Counted from the first letter of the stretch, positions 16,548-25,917 are shown. The stretch is 33,372 nucleotides of DNA from Romeriopsis navalis LEGE 11480 (GCF_015207035.1 NZ_JADEXQ010000069.1:1-33372); one strand, 5' to 3'. Numbers and translations: made by a program. Notes: a model not told the origin generated them from the sequence alone.

Positions 16548-17870
16548 CTAGAGCAGACGCAATTGTTGAGTATCTTCTGGTACTGGTGCGATGGGTTCGA
16601 TTGTCAGTTCTGAATCTGATGTCTCAGATGCGATCGGCAACTCTAGCCGAATTTGTCCGGCTTCGTCATTCATTAAAAGCTGTGCGGCTTCGAGCATGGG
16701 GCTGGATAGTTCTTCGAGATCGGTGCGGTTATTTAAGTAAGTTTGGAGCGCGTCGATTGGATGAATTGTGCTGTCTTTGAGTTCTGGGAGGCGGGTGCGA
16801 CTGGCTTGGCTGACGACATCGACTTGGAGGTTGTAGGTATGGGCGCTGGCTAAGGCGGCGTTGACGGCTGTTTCGGCGATCTGATCGAGCTGGTCCGCGC
16901 GCACGTGGTATTTCACCCGCACAACCGCATCCGCGACTTCGGCTTGCTCAATCCGTTGTAGTAGGATTTTCTGCGGATCTTTCATTTGGGTCAGATCGAT
17001 ATTTACTGTGCGGAATGGCCGGACGGGAATTGGGCAATATTCGACTTGGGTGTGGCCTTTTTCTAGTTCAACTAAGACGTAGCCTTTTTCTTCTTTTTCT
17101 TCGGAGAAGTCGACCCGTTCGATACTGCCGGGATAGACGACGTAGGGATCTTCGGCCAGGATTTGGTGCTTGTGGACGTGGCCGAGGGCAACGTAGTCAA
17201 AGCAATCGCGGGTCAGGAAGGTCAAGGGTACGGTGAAGCCTTTCCCTACGGCTAACAGCCTTTCTGCGCCGAAGGTGGCGGTGTCGGCCATCAGGTGAGC
17301 CAGCAGGATTGTGGGAATTTCTGGATCGAGCTGACGGATTTCCCCTTCTAATGCCAAACGTAATCGATCGAGTAATAATGTACCGACTTCGTTCATGGAA
17401 AGATCTTCGGTTTCCATTTTGGTCATTAGCGTTGTGCGATTAAGCCACGGTAATGTAATCACTTGGACATCGCCGTTGTTGGTGCTGATGCGATAGGTGT
17501 CTAAGCGATCGCCCACAACCACAGAAGGCACGCCGAGGGTGCGATAGATACAAAGACTTGCGCCACCTTCGCCTTGGGTGTGTTGGTCATGGTTGCCAAC
17601 CAGCAGGACCGTGGGAATTCCCGCATCGACGAGACGCCGAAACTGAGCGGCAAAGGCTTGCAGAATAAAGGGTGGGGGTGTGGCATCGGGAAACGCATCG
17701 CCGCCGAATAATACCAGGTCAACGGGTTCTGACAATGCTCGATCGATGCACCGACTGAGACTCAGCACAAAATCCTCGAAGCGTGTATTCAAACCGGTTT
17801 CAGGATTGACTTTGCCGTGGGAGAAGCCACTGCCGAGATGAATATCGGAGAGGTGCAGAATCTTAATCAT
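16548..17870 (-). CDS. sbcD: DNA repair exonuclease subunit SbcD (Mre11-type metallophosphoesterase)
   Basis: The 440-residue protein carries the phosphoesterase motifs in order: LHLSDIHLG, LVLFGGDAFPD, LLVGNHDQH, ILLAHLM and GHVHKHQIL, all ligands of the two-metal site of the Mre11/SbcD nuclease. A C-terminal capping region follows, longer than the catalytic core alone. SbcD with SbcC processes hairpins and double-strand breaks. sbcC is not adjacent, as is often the case in cyanobacteria. ATG 17870 was chosen (a TTG at 17879 adds three residues). It diverges from the DUF3598 gene across a 91-nt gap. Confidence 0.93.
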   Translation of the reverse strand: MIKILHLSDIHLGSGFSHGKVNPETGLNTRFEDFVLSLSRCIDRALSEPVDLVLFGGDAFPDATPPPFILQAFAAQFRRLVDAGIPTVLLVGNHDQHTQGEGGASLCIYRTLGVPSVVVGDRLDTYRISTNNGDVQVITLPWLNRTTLMTKMETEDLSMNEVGTLLLDRLRLALEGEIRQLDPEIPTILLAHLMADTATFGAERLLAVGKGFTVPLTFLTRDCFDYVALGHVHKHQILAEDPYVVYPGSIERVDFSEEKEEKGYVLVELEKGHTQVEYCPIPVRPFRTVNIDLTQMKDPQKILLQRIEQAEVADAVVRVKYHVRADQLDQIAETAVNAALASAHTYNLQVDVVSQASRTRLPELKDSTIHPIDALQTYLNNRTDLEELSSPMLEAAQLLMNDEAGQIRLELPIASETSDSELTIEPIAPVPEDTQQLRLL

Positions 17871-17906
17871 GGGTGTCAATAGGACTGGGTTCGGAACCGT
17901 TAACGC

Positions 17907-17934
17907 TTACAATTGATCATAGCAATACTAGAAT
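17907..17934 (+). promoter_or_regulatory. Putative promoter for the DUF3598 gene
   Basis: TTACAA (17907-17912), 16-nt spacer, TAGAAT (17929-17934); one mismatch to the -10 consensus but a weak -35. Confidence 0.4.
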
Positions 17935-17961
17935 ACTATTCCTTCATCTTACTGCCAGATC

Positions 17962-18798
17962 ATGACATCAACGCAACCAGCCAAGCGTCAGTGGGACTGC
18001 TTTTTAGAAAACTTGGGTGAGTGGGAAGGGTCATTTACCACCTATTCTCCCGAGGGTGAACTGCGGGAGGATATTCCGTCGTTGTTGACGTTGAAGCAGA
18101 TGGAGGGGCGGCAGGGGGTTCATCTGACCTTGAAGCGCGATGCGCCCCGGTTTCCTAAACCGTTGGCGATGGAATTTACCAGTTTGAGTCGGAGTCTGTT
18201 GTTTTTTGAGTCGGGGGCGTTTTCCCAGGGGGGGATGCAGTTTTCGCCCTATAGCAGTCAGTTTGGGGGGGAGTTTGCGTTGGTGACGGCCGATCGGCGG
18301 TTGCGATCGGTGATTCTCTACAACAGCCAGAGTGAGCTGGACTATGTGACTTTGATTCGGGAGCAGCGGTTGGGCAGTGAGGTGCCGGAGCGACCACCGT
18401 TGCAGGCGGATGATTTGGTGGGAGTGTGGGAAGGTCAGTCGGTGACGTTGTTTCCAGATTTGCGTCCGGCACTGAATTCGACCAGTCGGTTGGAAATTGA
18501 GCGGGTGGGGGATGTGCTGAAGCAGCGGTTACAGTTTGGCCCTCGATCGTTGGAGACGGAGGCAGCGATCGAGGGCAATCGGCTGATGTATCGCAATAGT
18601 GCCTTGCCAGTGCAGATCATGATGTTGCCGGATGGAGCGTCGGTGAATGTGCCGCTGAAGCCGGAGCTGGGCAAGCCGTTTGTGCTGGAGACAGGCTGGC
18701 TGCGGACGCCGACGCTGCGAGAGCGGATTATGCGGAGTTTTGACGCGAAGGGTGAATGGGTGGGGTTGACTTGGGTGACGGAGATGAAGGTGGCTTAG
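17962..18798 (+). CDS. DUF3598 domain protein
   Basis: A 278-residue soluble protein that matches the cyanobacterial DUF3598 family: an N-terminal NLGEWEGSFTTYSPEGE, a repeat-like second half with DDLVGVWEGQSVTL, and RLEIERVGD with alternating strands reminiscent of calycin/lipocalin-like barrels. No enzymatic motif is recognised, and the function is unknown. The sense strand is notably G-rich. Its 3' part (18566-18679) is duplicated at 94 percent identity in a relic at 19491-19604, with a toxin-antitoxin pair between them. No clear terminator follows. Confidence 0.88.
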   Translation: MTSTQPAKRQWDCFLENLGEWEGSFTTYSPEGELREDIPSLLTLKQMEGRQGVHLTLKRDAPRFPKPLAMEFTSLSRSLLFFESGAFSQGGMQFSPYSSQFGGEFALVTADRRLRSVILYNSQSELDYVTLIREQRLGSEVPERPPLQADDLVGVWEGQSVTLFPDLRPALNSTSRLEIERVGDVLKQRLQFGPRSLETEAAIEGNRLMYRNSALPVQIMMLPDGASVNVPLKPELGKPFVLETGWLRTPTLRERIMRSFDAKGEWVGLTWVTEMKVA

Positions 18799-18856
18799 GC
18801 TCGACGATTAGCGCAAAAAATCCAGAGCGTTTCTGATCCTTAGAGTTTTTGATCGC

Positions 18857-19147
18857 TTAGTTAAATAGAGCGTCCAAATTCCGATCACCGCGAATAACTC
18901 GGACGACTGTAATTGCTTCATCTGTGACGGTATAGAAAATAAGATGGCGATTCAGCACAATGCCACGCAGCCCTGATTGCAGCTGGGGGTATGCTTTACC
19001 AATCATGGGGTACTGTGTGAGGTAGCGACATTTTTCGGTAAAGTCGCGAATAAAACTTTCACCGAGCGCAATGTCACGATCGCTCAGATAGTCAACTATG
19101 TCGGTAATATCGCGGCTAGCTGTGTGGGCGATAACGTAGCGTCTCAT
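18857..19147 (-). CDS. ParE/RelE superfamily toxin
   Basis: A 96-residue small basic protein with the ParE-type layout: YVIAHTASRDITDIVDYLSD, a helical FTEKCRYLTQYPMIGKAYP, and the C-terminal strands GLRGIVLNRHLIFYTV and ITVVRVIRGDRNLDALF. This matches type II toxins of the RelE/ParE fold; ParE members poison gyrase, RelE members cleave mRNA on the ribosome. The toxin start overlaps the antitoxin stop by ATGA (19144-19147), the classic arrangement of translationally coupled pairs. Upstream in-frame codons to 19276 only overlap the antitoxin gene. The symbol parE is likely but not certain. Confidence 0.9.
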   Translation of the reverse strand: MRRYVIAHTASRDITDIVDYLSDRDIALGESFIRDFTEKCRYLTQYPMIGKAYPQLQSGLRGIVLNRHLIFYTVTDEAITVVRVIRGDRNLDALFN

Positions 19148-19416
19148 GCTGACTGGCTGCGTTTTTGATCGAGTTTGTGTTGTAGTTCGGCCATGAAAGT
19201 TTCTCCATCTACGATGTCTCCCCGCTGAATGTCGGCTAAACCAACTTGAATTTTCTCGGCGGTTGCGGTAAGCCACTCCTGATCTGGATATTCTGCTTGC
19301 TGTTGGGCCATGAGGTTGAGTGCTTTTGCAACAACATCTTCTGCGCTGCTGAACTGTCCGCTTTGCAGCTGACTTTCAATGAATGCTGTTTGCTCAGAGT
19401 CGAGGAGAATTTTCAT
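19144..19416 (-). CDS. ParD/CopG-type (ribbon-helix-helix) antitoxin
   Basis: A 90-residue protein beginning MKILLDSEQTAFIESQLQSG, a pattern of ParD-like ribbon-helix-helix DNA-binding proteins (strand, then FSSAEDVVAKALNLM as helices), followed by a charged C-terminal tail that would bind the toxin. ATG 19416 was chosen because it gives the canonical N-terminus; the long upstream extension in the same frame is the antisense of the DUF3598 relic and not part of the protein. Such antitoxins normally autoregulate the operon, so an operator just upstream (19417-19470) is expected but was not identified. Confidence 0.88.
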   Translation of the reverse strand: MKILLDSEQTAFIESQLQSGQFSSAEDVVAKALNLMAQQQAEYPDQEWLTATAEKIQVGLADIQRGDIVDGETFMAELQHKLDQKRSQSA

Positions 19417-19471
19417 GTTATGACAGCATAATCGCTTGTTACTTGCCAGTTTAGCGCATGACTTCTGGCTG

Positions 19472-19614
19472 TCGATCGAGGCAGAGACAACGATCGAGGG
19501 GAACCGGCTGATGTATCGCAATAGTGCGTTGCCAGTGCAGATCATGATGTTGCCGGATGGGGCATCGGTAAATGTGCCGCTGAAGCCGGACCTGGGCAAG
19601 CCGTGAAGGTGGCT
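19472..19614 (+). pseudogene. Relic of a second DUF3598 gene copy (3' end)
   Basis: Positions 19491-19604 align without gaps to 18566-18679 of the intact DUF3598 gene, with 7 mismatches in 114 positions. All seven fall at third codon positions and six are synonymous (the seventh is Glu to Asp). Homology continues weakly back to TCGATCG (19472), with a 4-nt length difference that breaks the frame. After the block the copy jumps 106 nt relative to the intact gene, landing on the last codons (TGAAGGTGGCT at 19604-19614) and putting a TGA in frame. The 5' two thirds of the gene are absent. It lies just upstream of the antitoxin gene. Confidence 0.8.
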
Positions 19615-19716
19615 AGAGTAAGGTAAATCATACCGGTGCCATCTGAGACTTCATTCATCACTACAACGCTGCGTTGCAGAAGACTTGACCATCACTATGC
19701 AGCACCACCCAATATT

Positions 19717-20976
19717 TTATGACTTGCTAATGTAGCTAGGTAAGTTCGCTCCTTCATAGGATTTTGCAGAATTTAGTTGTTTTTGGGTAAGACCAACTGC
19801 CTCGATAGTGATATCATTGCAAACCTGAGAAAATATAACATTTCTGAGAGAGGTATTCTGAAAATTCACATTAGTTAAATTAGTATCTCTCAAAAGAGAA
19901 CTGTCTAAATTAGAATTTTCTAGATTCGCATTTTCCCAATTCGAACTGGTTAAAATAGCACGCTTCAAATTGGAATTTAGACATTTTACTCCTGTCATCT
20001 GTGCACTAATCAAGTTTATATCTTCCAAGTTTGCATGAGTGAGAAATGCATTGGTGAAATGGCTATTGATGCAATGTGCTTTCTCTAGGTTAGCTTCGTT
20101 AAAACAGGCCTTAGATAATTCAGAGCAGGCAAGCCATGAATTTTGAAGTGAAGCGTTTGATAAATTTGCCTTTGTCAAGATTGTTTGCGTTAGAAGTGAA
20201 TCTTCAAGGTTTGCATCGCATAAAAAAGCACCCTCCAGACTACTATCAGATATGCTCACTCCCTGCAGTTTAGCTCCTGGTACATATAAATATCTTAAAT
20301 CTGTATTGCATAAATTAAGTCGGTGCTTCTCGCCATTTTGATAGGTGTATTTCCGCCTCACTATAACCGTCATTGCGGCCTGAATGTCTTCGTCTAATTT
20401 TGGGACGTTTGCTGTCATTTTTCTACTGGCTTCCTGCGGTGGCCAAGGCGATCTTGTTCTGATATAGGCAGTCAAAATCTCCATAATCTGCCAGTAATAC
20501 TTATCCTCAGTATTCGCAATTTGCTCCAGAGCGAAAATTCCACCCAGCCGGATATCCAGCTTGTCATGTCCTAGCATTTCAACGGCTTTACTGAAGCGAT
20601 CGGCTGTATTCTTTTCCTGAATTGCCTGAAAATTCTTCTCGGCTTGGGCGGTGTCTTTTTCTTGTTTCTCCAGGAGTAATTTAAAATTTTTCTCAGCTTG
20701 GGCTACGTCAAAATCATGCTTTTTTTGGTTTGCTTGAGACGTTCTCCAAGTTGTAATTGCAGTCAAAGCGACGAAACCGCCGCCGACAAGCTGAATCCAA
20801 CCAGTGCGTGCCGCAATTTCTGCGTCTATTGCTTCTTTTGCTGTCATCCGATCTCGAAATGGATCGACTTGTTGCCGAGGAGCTTCCCAAATCACACCAA
20901 TCATAGTCAAACCAAAAACGAGCAAACAAAGTGATTTGCCAATTTTTTGACGGGTGTAATTCTGTTTATCTGCCAT
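19717..20976 (-). CDS. Membrane protein with coiled coil and C-terminal pentapeptide repeats
   Basis: A 419-residue protein from ATG 20976. Two N-terminal hydrophobic helices (~14-30 and ~60-78) precede a charged coiled coil with two copies of AQAEKNF (~90-125). A short conserved region follows (AVEMLGHDKLDIRLGGIFALEQIA), seen in many pentapeptide-repeat proteins. The last ~200 residues are A(D/N)LxN-type repeats, such as DANLEDSLL, KANLSNASL, EANLEKAHC and NSNLDSSLL, expected to form a right-handed beta helix. The function is unknown. Its codons are visibly more A/T-rich than those of its neighbours, suggesting transfer. It sits in the accessory stretch between the toxin pair and the Rpn-like gene. 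Confidence 0.88.
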   Translation of the reverse strand: MADKQNYTRQKIGKSLCLLVFGLTMIGVIWEAPRQQVDPFRDRMTAKEAIDAEIAARTGWIQLVGGGFVALTAITTWRTSQANQKKHDFDVAQAEKNFKLLLEKQEKDTAQAEKNFQAIQEKNTADRFSKAVEMLGHDKLDIRLGGIFALEQIANTEDKYYWQIMEILTAYIRTRSPWPPQEASRKMTANVPKLDEDIQAAMTVIVRRKYTYQNGEKHRLNLCNTDLRYLYVPGAKLQGVSISDSSLEGAFLCDANLEDSLLTQTILTKANLSNASLQNSWLACSELSKACFNEANLEKAHCINSHFTNAFLTHANLEDINLISAQMTGVKCLNSNLKRAILTSSNWENANLENSNLDSSLLRDTNLTNVNFQNTSLRNVIFSQVCNDITIEAVGLTQKQLNSAKSYEGANLPSYISKS

Positions 20977-21207
20977 AGAAAACCTAACGTCTAACCGGAC
21001 CAACGCCAATGACTACATCCTGTGATACCTCAAATTCGGACATTTGACCGATTGGATAGGCCAAATTAGACATTGATTAATTGTTTATCTACATTGAGTA
21101 TGCCGATTTACGCAGATTCCGCTGTAATACTCTTGCTTCAGTGGGATGTGGCGTGAATCAAATTAGTGCAAACATATTATGCTCTTCTTCGATTGCGCTC
21201 CATTGCT

Positions 21208-21984
21208 ATGGCCTACGACAATGTCTGCAAATTGATCGCAGAAACCCACCCCACCGATATCGCCACCTGGATACTCGGCCACCCGCCATCCGGCCCCCTC
21301 GAAATCCTCAAAACCGAACTCAGCATCGAACCCATCCGCACCGACGCCATCAGCTTCTTCAAAACCAGCAACCGCAGTCTCCACATCGAATTCCAAACCC
21401 GCTGGGAATCCGACCCATCCATGCCCCTACGTGCGATCGATTACTGGGTGCGACTACATCGCCAATATCGGATCGAAATTGATCAATTCATCGTCGTATT
21501 GTGTCCACCCACCGATGCCAACCAAATCACCAATATCTTCCAAGCCACAAACACCCGTCACGAATTCAACGTCATTCGCCTCTGGGAAGAAGATCCAGCT
21601 ATCTTCCTCGACAATCCCATCTTGCTCCCCTTCGCCAGTCTCGCCCAAACCGAAAATCCCGACAGCCTGCTCAACCAAGTCGCCCAACAAGTCAGTCAGA
21701 TTCCGGCAATTGCCACCCGCCGCCAAATTTCATCCTACGTGCAACTCATGGCAGGCCTACGCTACGATAAAACCACAATCCGAAACATCTTTCGGGAGTA
21801 CCTCATGCAAGACTCCGTAATCTACCAAGAAATTCTCCAAGAAGGCGAACGTAAGGGAGAGCAGCGCCGGATTGAACGTGTGGTCCGTAAGATGTTGGCA
21901 AAAGGTGAGTCCTTAGACGCGATCGCTGAAGTAACCGAATTAACGATCACCGAAATCGAACATATCGCTAATTCAGCAAGCTAA
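21208..21984 (+). CDS. Rpn-like PD-(D/E)XK nuclease / putative transposase family protein
   Basis: A 258-residue protein resembling the Rpn family (recombination-promoting nucleases; DUF2887/DUF4351-like variants are abundant in cyanobacteria). The core shows LEILKTELSIEP, ISFFKTSNRSLHIEFQTRWE with the E-x-Q of the nuclease motif, and a YRIEIDQFIVVLCP strand region. The C-terminus has LMAGLRYDKTTIRNIF, a charged coiled coil (LQEGERKGEQRRIERVVRKM) and a helix-turn-helix-like tail (LDAIAEVTELTITEIEHI). ATG 21208 was chosen over an upstream alternative at 21166. The 230 nt upstream hold no gene. Shares a terminator with convergent gcvP. Confidence 0.85.
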   Translation: MAYDNVCKLIAETHPTDIATWILGHPPSGPLEILKTELSIEPIRTDAISFFKTSNRSLHIEFQTRWESDPSMPLRAIDYWVRLHRQYRIEIDQFIVVLCPPTDANQITNIFQATNTRHEFNVIRLWEEDPAIFLDNPILLPFASLAQTENPDSLLNQVAQQVSQIPAIATRRQISSYVQLMAGLRYDKTTIRNIFREYLMQDSVIYQEILQEGERKGEQRRIERVVRKMLAKGESLDAIAEVTELTITEIEHIANSAS

Positions 21985-22006
21985 GATTGGCGCAATTCTC
22001 AACATA

Positions 22007-22048
22007 AAAAAGCAGGCGCAGCGGATTCACTCCCCACGCCTGCTTTTT
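22007..22048. terminator. Bidirectional terminator between the Rpn-like gene and gcvP
   Basis: AAAAAGCAGGCG (22007-22018) and CGCCTGCTTTTT (22037-22048) form a 12-bp stem with an 18-nt loop. A and T runs at both ends let it act on both strands. Confidence 0.9.
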
Positions 22049-22068
22049 CAATTCAATTCAATCAAAAC

Positions 22069-25023
22069 CTACTGCTCCTCGTAAGCCTCCATCGGCAAAC
22101 AAGAACAAACCAAATTCCGATCGCCGTAGGCATTATCCACTCGGTTCACTGCAGGCCAGAACTTGCTGGTGCGTGTGTGTGCTGTCGGGAAGACGGCCTG
22201 CTCACGAGAATAAGGCCGCGTCCAATTCGCATCGACCAAATCCTCTACCGTATGCGGCGCATGCTTCAGGATGTTGTCTGCCTGATCAGCATTTCCCGCT
22301 TCGATTTCCGCAATCTCCGCTCGGATGGCAATCAATGCATCACAGAACCGATCGAGTTCTTCCTTCGATTCACTCTCCGTCGGCTCAACCATGATCGTGC
22401 CAGCCACCGGCCAAGAAACTGTCGGCGGATGGAACCCATAGTCCACTAGGCGCTTCGCAATATCATCAACTTCGATCGCCGCTGACTTCTTGAAGTCCCG
22501 CAGGTCAATAATGCACTCGTGCGCCACCAAACCATTCGCACCTTTGTACAGGATCGGATAGTGACCTTCCAGTCGCTTGGCAATGTAGTTGGCATTGAGG
22601 ATTGCCACCTCAGTCGCCTTGCGTAAGCCCTCGCTACCCATCATTGCGATGTACATCCAGGAAATCGGCAAGATGCTGGAGCTACCCCAAGGCGCAGCGG
22701 ATACGGCCCCAATTGCCTGATCAGTAGCGTTGGGATTGATCACACTGTGACCCGGCAAGAACGGCTTGAGGTGTGCGCCGACACCGATTGGGCCAACCCC
22801 CGGACCACCACCACCATGGGGAATACAGAAGGTCTTATGCAGGTTCAAGTGGCAGACATCCGCACCGAAGTCACCGGGGCGACAAAGACCGACCTGCGCA
22901 TTCATATTTGCGCCATCCATATAGACCTGGCCGCCATTGGTATGAATGACTTCGCACATCTCTTTGATGCCCGCTTCAAATACCCCGTGGGTCGAAGGAT
23001 AAGTCACCATCAGCGCTGCTAGGTTGTCCTTGTGCAGCTCGGCTTTGGCCTTCAAGTCTGCGACATCGATGTTGCCATCCTCATCACAGCTAACCGGCAC
23101 GACTTTCATACCCGTCATCACCGCACTGGCGGGATTAGTACCGTGGGCCGAAGTCGGAATGATGCAAACATTTCGGTGCGCATCACCGCGACTCTGGTGG
23201 TAAGCCCGAATCACGAGCAGTCCAGCATATTCACCTTGGGAACCGGCATTCGGCTGCAAGGAAATTCCAGCAAAGCCCGTTACATCTGAGAGCCATTCCT
23301 CAAGCTGTTGGAACAGGATTTGATAGCCTTCCGCTTGATCAACGGGTGCGAAGGGATGCAATTGTCCAAACTCTGGCCAAGTTACCGGAATCATCTCCGC
23401 CGTGGCATTCAGCTTCATTGTGCAAGACCCCAACGGAATCATTGCCGTTGCCAGGGACAGATCCTTTTGCTGCAACTGGTACATATAGCGCAGCAGTTCT
23501 GTTTCCGATCGATGACTCGTAAAGACCGGATGGGTCAAATATGCCGACTGACGCACCAGACCTTGCGGTAAGGCGGTGGTTTTCGCGATCGTCAGGCTGC
23601 TAATTGCCTTGCCCGTAAAGGTTTCCAGCAAGTCGCGGACATCCCGCGTGCTTGTGGTTTCATCGATGCTGATGCCGATCGTGGTGGCATCGATGGAGCG
23701 GAGGTTGATTTGGGCTTTGTGGGCGCGATCAAGGATTGCCTGGGCGTCGTCCCCAACGTTGATACTGAGGGTATCGAAGAACTCGGGGTTGTTGACGGTA
23801 TAACCCGCTTGCTTGACACCACTGGCGAGGGTTGCGGTGAGGATGTGGATGCGATTGGCGATCGCCTTAAGACCTTCAGCCCCGTGGTAGACCGCATACA
23901 TGCTGGCAATCACCGCCAAGAGCACCTGCGCCGTACAAATATTGCTGGTCGCTTTGTCGCGGCGGATATGCTGCTCACGGGTTTGCAGGGCCAGACGCAG
24001 GGCATTTTTCCCGCGCTTATCTTTCGATGCCCCGACCAGCCGACCTGGTAGCTGACGTTTGTAAGCTTCTTTGGTGGCGAAGAATGCGGCGTGAGGGCCA
24101 CCGTAACCCAGGGGCACACCAAACCGTTGGGTATTCCCCACCACGACATCCGCTCCGAATTCTCCCGGTGGGGTCAGCAGTGTCAAGCTCATCAAGTCAG
24201 CAGCGACTGTGACCAGGGTTTTGCCTGCGTGGGCCTGCTCAATAAATGTCTGGTAGTCGTAGATCGTGCCGTCCGTTGCCGGATATTGCAGCAGTGCGCC
24301 GAAGATCGGGGTGCTGAAGTCAAATTGGCTGTGGTCGCCGACGATGATTTCCACGCCGAGGGGCAACGCCCGCGTCTGAATCACTTCGATCGTCTGGGGA
24401 TGGCACGCCTCGGAGACGAAAAATGCCTGGGCTTTATTCTTCGATAGGCCGTAGCACATGCTCATCGCTTCAGCGGCAGCGGTACCCTCATCCAACAGCG
24501 ATGCATTGGCAATTTCCATGCCGGTCAGGTCCATCACCATCGTCTGGAAGTTGAGCAAGGCTTCTAAGCGACCCTGGGAAATTTCCGGTTGATAGGCCGT
24601 GTACTGCGTGTACCAGGCTGGATTCTCCAGAATATTGCGCTGGATCACACCCGGCGTAATGCAGTTGGCGTAGCCCATGCCAATAAAGGAGCGGAAAAGC
24701 TTATTCTTCGTGGCGATCGCCTTGAGATCCTTCAGTGCCCCGTATTCCGATCGGGCCGCGCCGATTTTGAGCCCGCTCTTTAGCTGAATGCTATCCGGCA
24801 CCGCTTGCTGTTGCAAATCATCCAGGCTCTCGCAGCCGAGCAAATTCAACATTGCTGCAATGTCTGTTGCCCGTGGCCCTAAATGCCGATCGGCAAAATT
24901 ATCTGTATAAGGTAACTTAGCGGGCTGCGGTGCAGCGGTTGTGGTGTCAGTGTCAGACGTATCCAACGCATCATCCACAGTATTAGTAAGGGTTTCGATC
25001 TCAGAATAAATCGGCTCAGACAT
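22069..25023 (-). CDS. gcvP: Glycine dehydrogenase (decarboxylating), P protein
   Basis: The 984-residue P protein decarboxylates glycine with PLP and passes the aminomethyl group to lipoyl-GcvH; in cyanobacteria it serves photorespiratory glycine and one-carbon supply. It is full length in the single-chain form. The PLP lysine is Lys730 in [43 protein letters not shown] and [11 protein letters not shown] are family signatures of the N-terminal half. An Asp/Thr-rich extension (~1-40) precedes the conserved [10 protein letters not shown] possible Shine-Dalgarno AAAGG lies ~10 nt before ATG 25023. gcvH lies upstream on the same strand but behind a terminator, so gcvP probably has its own promoter. 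Confidence 0.97.
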   Translation of the reverse strand: MSEPIYSEIETLTNTVDDALDTSDTDTTTAAPQPAKLPYTDNFADRHLGPRATDIAAMLNLLGCESLDDLQQQAVPDSIQLKSGLKIGAARSEYGALKDLKAIATKNKLFRSFIGMGYANCITPGVIQRNILENPAWYTQYTAYQPEISQGRLEALLNFQTMVMDLTGMEIANASLLDEGTAAAEAMSMCYGLSKNKAQAFFVSEACHPQTIEVIQTRALPLGVEIIVGDHSQFDFSTPIFGALLQYPATDGTIYDYQTFIEQAHAGKTLVTVAADLMSLTLLTPPGEFGADVVVGNTQRFGVPLGYGGPHAAFFATKEAYKRQLPGRLVGASKDKRGKNALRLALQTREQHIRRDKATSNICTAQVLLAVIASMYAVYHGAEGLKAIANRIHILTATLASGVKQAGYTVNNPEFFDTLSINVGDDAQAILDRAHKAQINLRSIDATTIGISIDETTSTRDVRDLLETFTGKAISSLTIAKTTALPQGLVRQSAYLTHPVFTSHRSETELLRYMYQLQQKDLSLATAMIPLGSCTMKLNATAEMIPVTWPEFGQLHPFAPVDQAEGYQILFQQLEEWLSDVTGFAGISLQPNAGSQGEYAGLLVIRAYHQSRGDAHRNVCIIPTSAHGTNPASAVMTGMKVVPVSCDEDGNIDVADLKAKAELHKDNLAALMVTYPSTHGVFEAGIKEMCEVIHTNGGQVYMDGANMNAQVGLCRPGDFGADVCHLNLHKTFCIPHGGGGPGVGPIGVGAHLKPFLPGHSVINPNATDQAIGAVSAAPWGSSSILPISWMYIAMMGSEGLRKATEVAILNANYIAKRLEGHYPILYKGANGLVAHECIIDLRDFKKSAAIEVDDIAKRLVDYGFHPPTVSWPVAGTIMVEPTESESKEELDRFCDALIAIRAEIAEIEAGNADQADNILKHAPHTVEDLVDANWTRPYSREQAVFPTAHTRTSKFWPAVNRVDNAYGDRNLVCSCLPMEAYEEQ

Positions 25024-25186
25024 AGCAAGTGACCTTTAGACAAACAGATAAATTCAGCCAATAAGCGAACCATCGATCGGCAGTTTGGTGCCAGACGATG
25101 CAAGATCGCACTTTGCACTGCTCCACCGCAAGCAATTCAGGGAGGTTAGATTGGCTCCTATGATGCTTGGCTTTGTCATATTTTGC

Positions 25187-25217
25187 AACAAAACACCCGC
25201 TACAGTCTGTAGCGGGT
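25187..25217 (-). terminator. Terminator of gcvH
   Basis: ACCCGCTAC (25195-25203) and GTAGCGGGT (25209-25217) form a 9-bp stem with a 5-nt loop; on the minus strand a GTTTTG tract follows. Confidence 0.75.
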
Positions 25218-25285
25218 AGTTAGTAAATCGTGAATATTGCCAGTGTTTATGTATAGTTACGCTGAATTTTTAACGCCGACGTAAT

Positions 25286-25672
25286 TTAAGCGCCTTCGAC
25301 CTTGGCGCGATAATCGGCCGCACTCATCGACTCGATACCGGCGGTATCCGATACTTTTACCTTCAGCAGCCAACCGCCATTGTATGGATCATTGGCCATT
25401 TCTTCGGGGGCCTCAACCATGGCCTCATTCGCCTCTAGCACTTCACCACTGACGGGTGCTTTCAAATCTTCCACAGCTTTGACCGATTCAATCGTGCCAA
25501 ACGTATCGGCCTGCGTGATCGTACTGCCAACTTCGGGCAATTCGAGGAAAACAATGTCACCTAATTGGTCGATCGCGAAGGCGGTAATACCTACCGTAGC
25601 GACATCCCCATCCAACCGGACATATTCGTGGGAGTCGGTATAACGCAAATCGTCGGGATATTCAAAAGCCAT
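25286..25672 (-). CDS. gcvH: Glycine cleavage system H protein
   Basis: The 128-residue lipoyl carrier of the glycine cleavage complex. The lipoylated Lys65 is in [21 protein letters not shown]-like context (the hallmark ESVKA), with the conserved N-terminal segment [12 protein letters not shown] and C-terminal [12 protein letters not shown]. It accepts the aminomethyl group from GcvP. The gene lies upstream of gcvP on the same strand but ends about 260 nt before it, with a terminator in between. gcvT is not in the window. The upstream 245 nt are shared with divergent valS; I found no glycine riboswitch-like structure there. Confidence 0.97.
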   Translation of the reverse strand: MAFEYPDDLRYTDSHEYVRLDGDVATVGITAFAIDQLGDIVFLELPEVGSTITQADTFGTIESVKAVEDLKAPVSGEVLEANEAMVEAPEEMANDPYNGGWLLKVKVSDTAGIESMSAADYRAKVEGA

Positions 25673-25917
25673 AATTGTGATTCCGAATCAGCAGATCTCT
25701 CCAAAGTTTACCCCTGTGGCTGTCATCTCATCACGCGATTTAGCGAGAATTTCCGGCTTTTTCTGTGCGTCAGTCAAATGACGCGGCGATGTTGAAAACT
25801 TGATCTTTTTTATCTTCTAAGAGTTCGCCCGTCTCGTAGCGGCGATGGGGTTTATCATGGCAAATACGGTAAATTCCAAACCGGCAAATTTTTAAGTAAA
25901 TAAGCACAGCACTTTCC

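Noticed and set aside
19147-19276. Upstream extension of the toxin ORF (start at 19276)
   Set aside because: The extra residues are the out-of-frame reading of the antitoxin gene; the true start is the ATGA overlap.
19419-19599. Upstream extension of the antitoxin ORF (start at 19599)
   Set aside because: It is antisense of the DUF3598 relic; the start with the canonical antitoxin N-terminus is 19416.
22173-24783. Several + strand ORFs of 60-120 codons within gcvP
   Set aside because: They are shadows of the intact gcvP reading frame on the opposite strand.
25024-25190. Possible glycine riboswitch upstream of gcvP
   Set aside because: The conserved core sequences of the glycine aptamer were not found, and no paired structure of the right form is visible.
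25673-25800. GGAGAGA segment upstream of gcvH that could suggest a riboswitch
   Set aside because: Only one short match; the rest of the aptamer consensus is absent.
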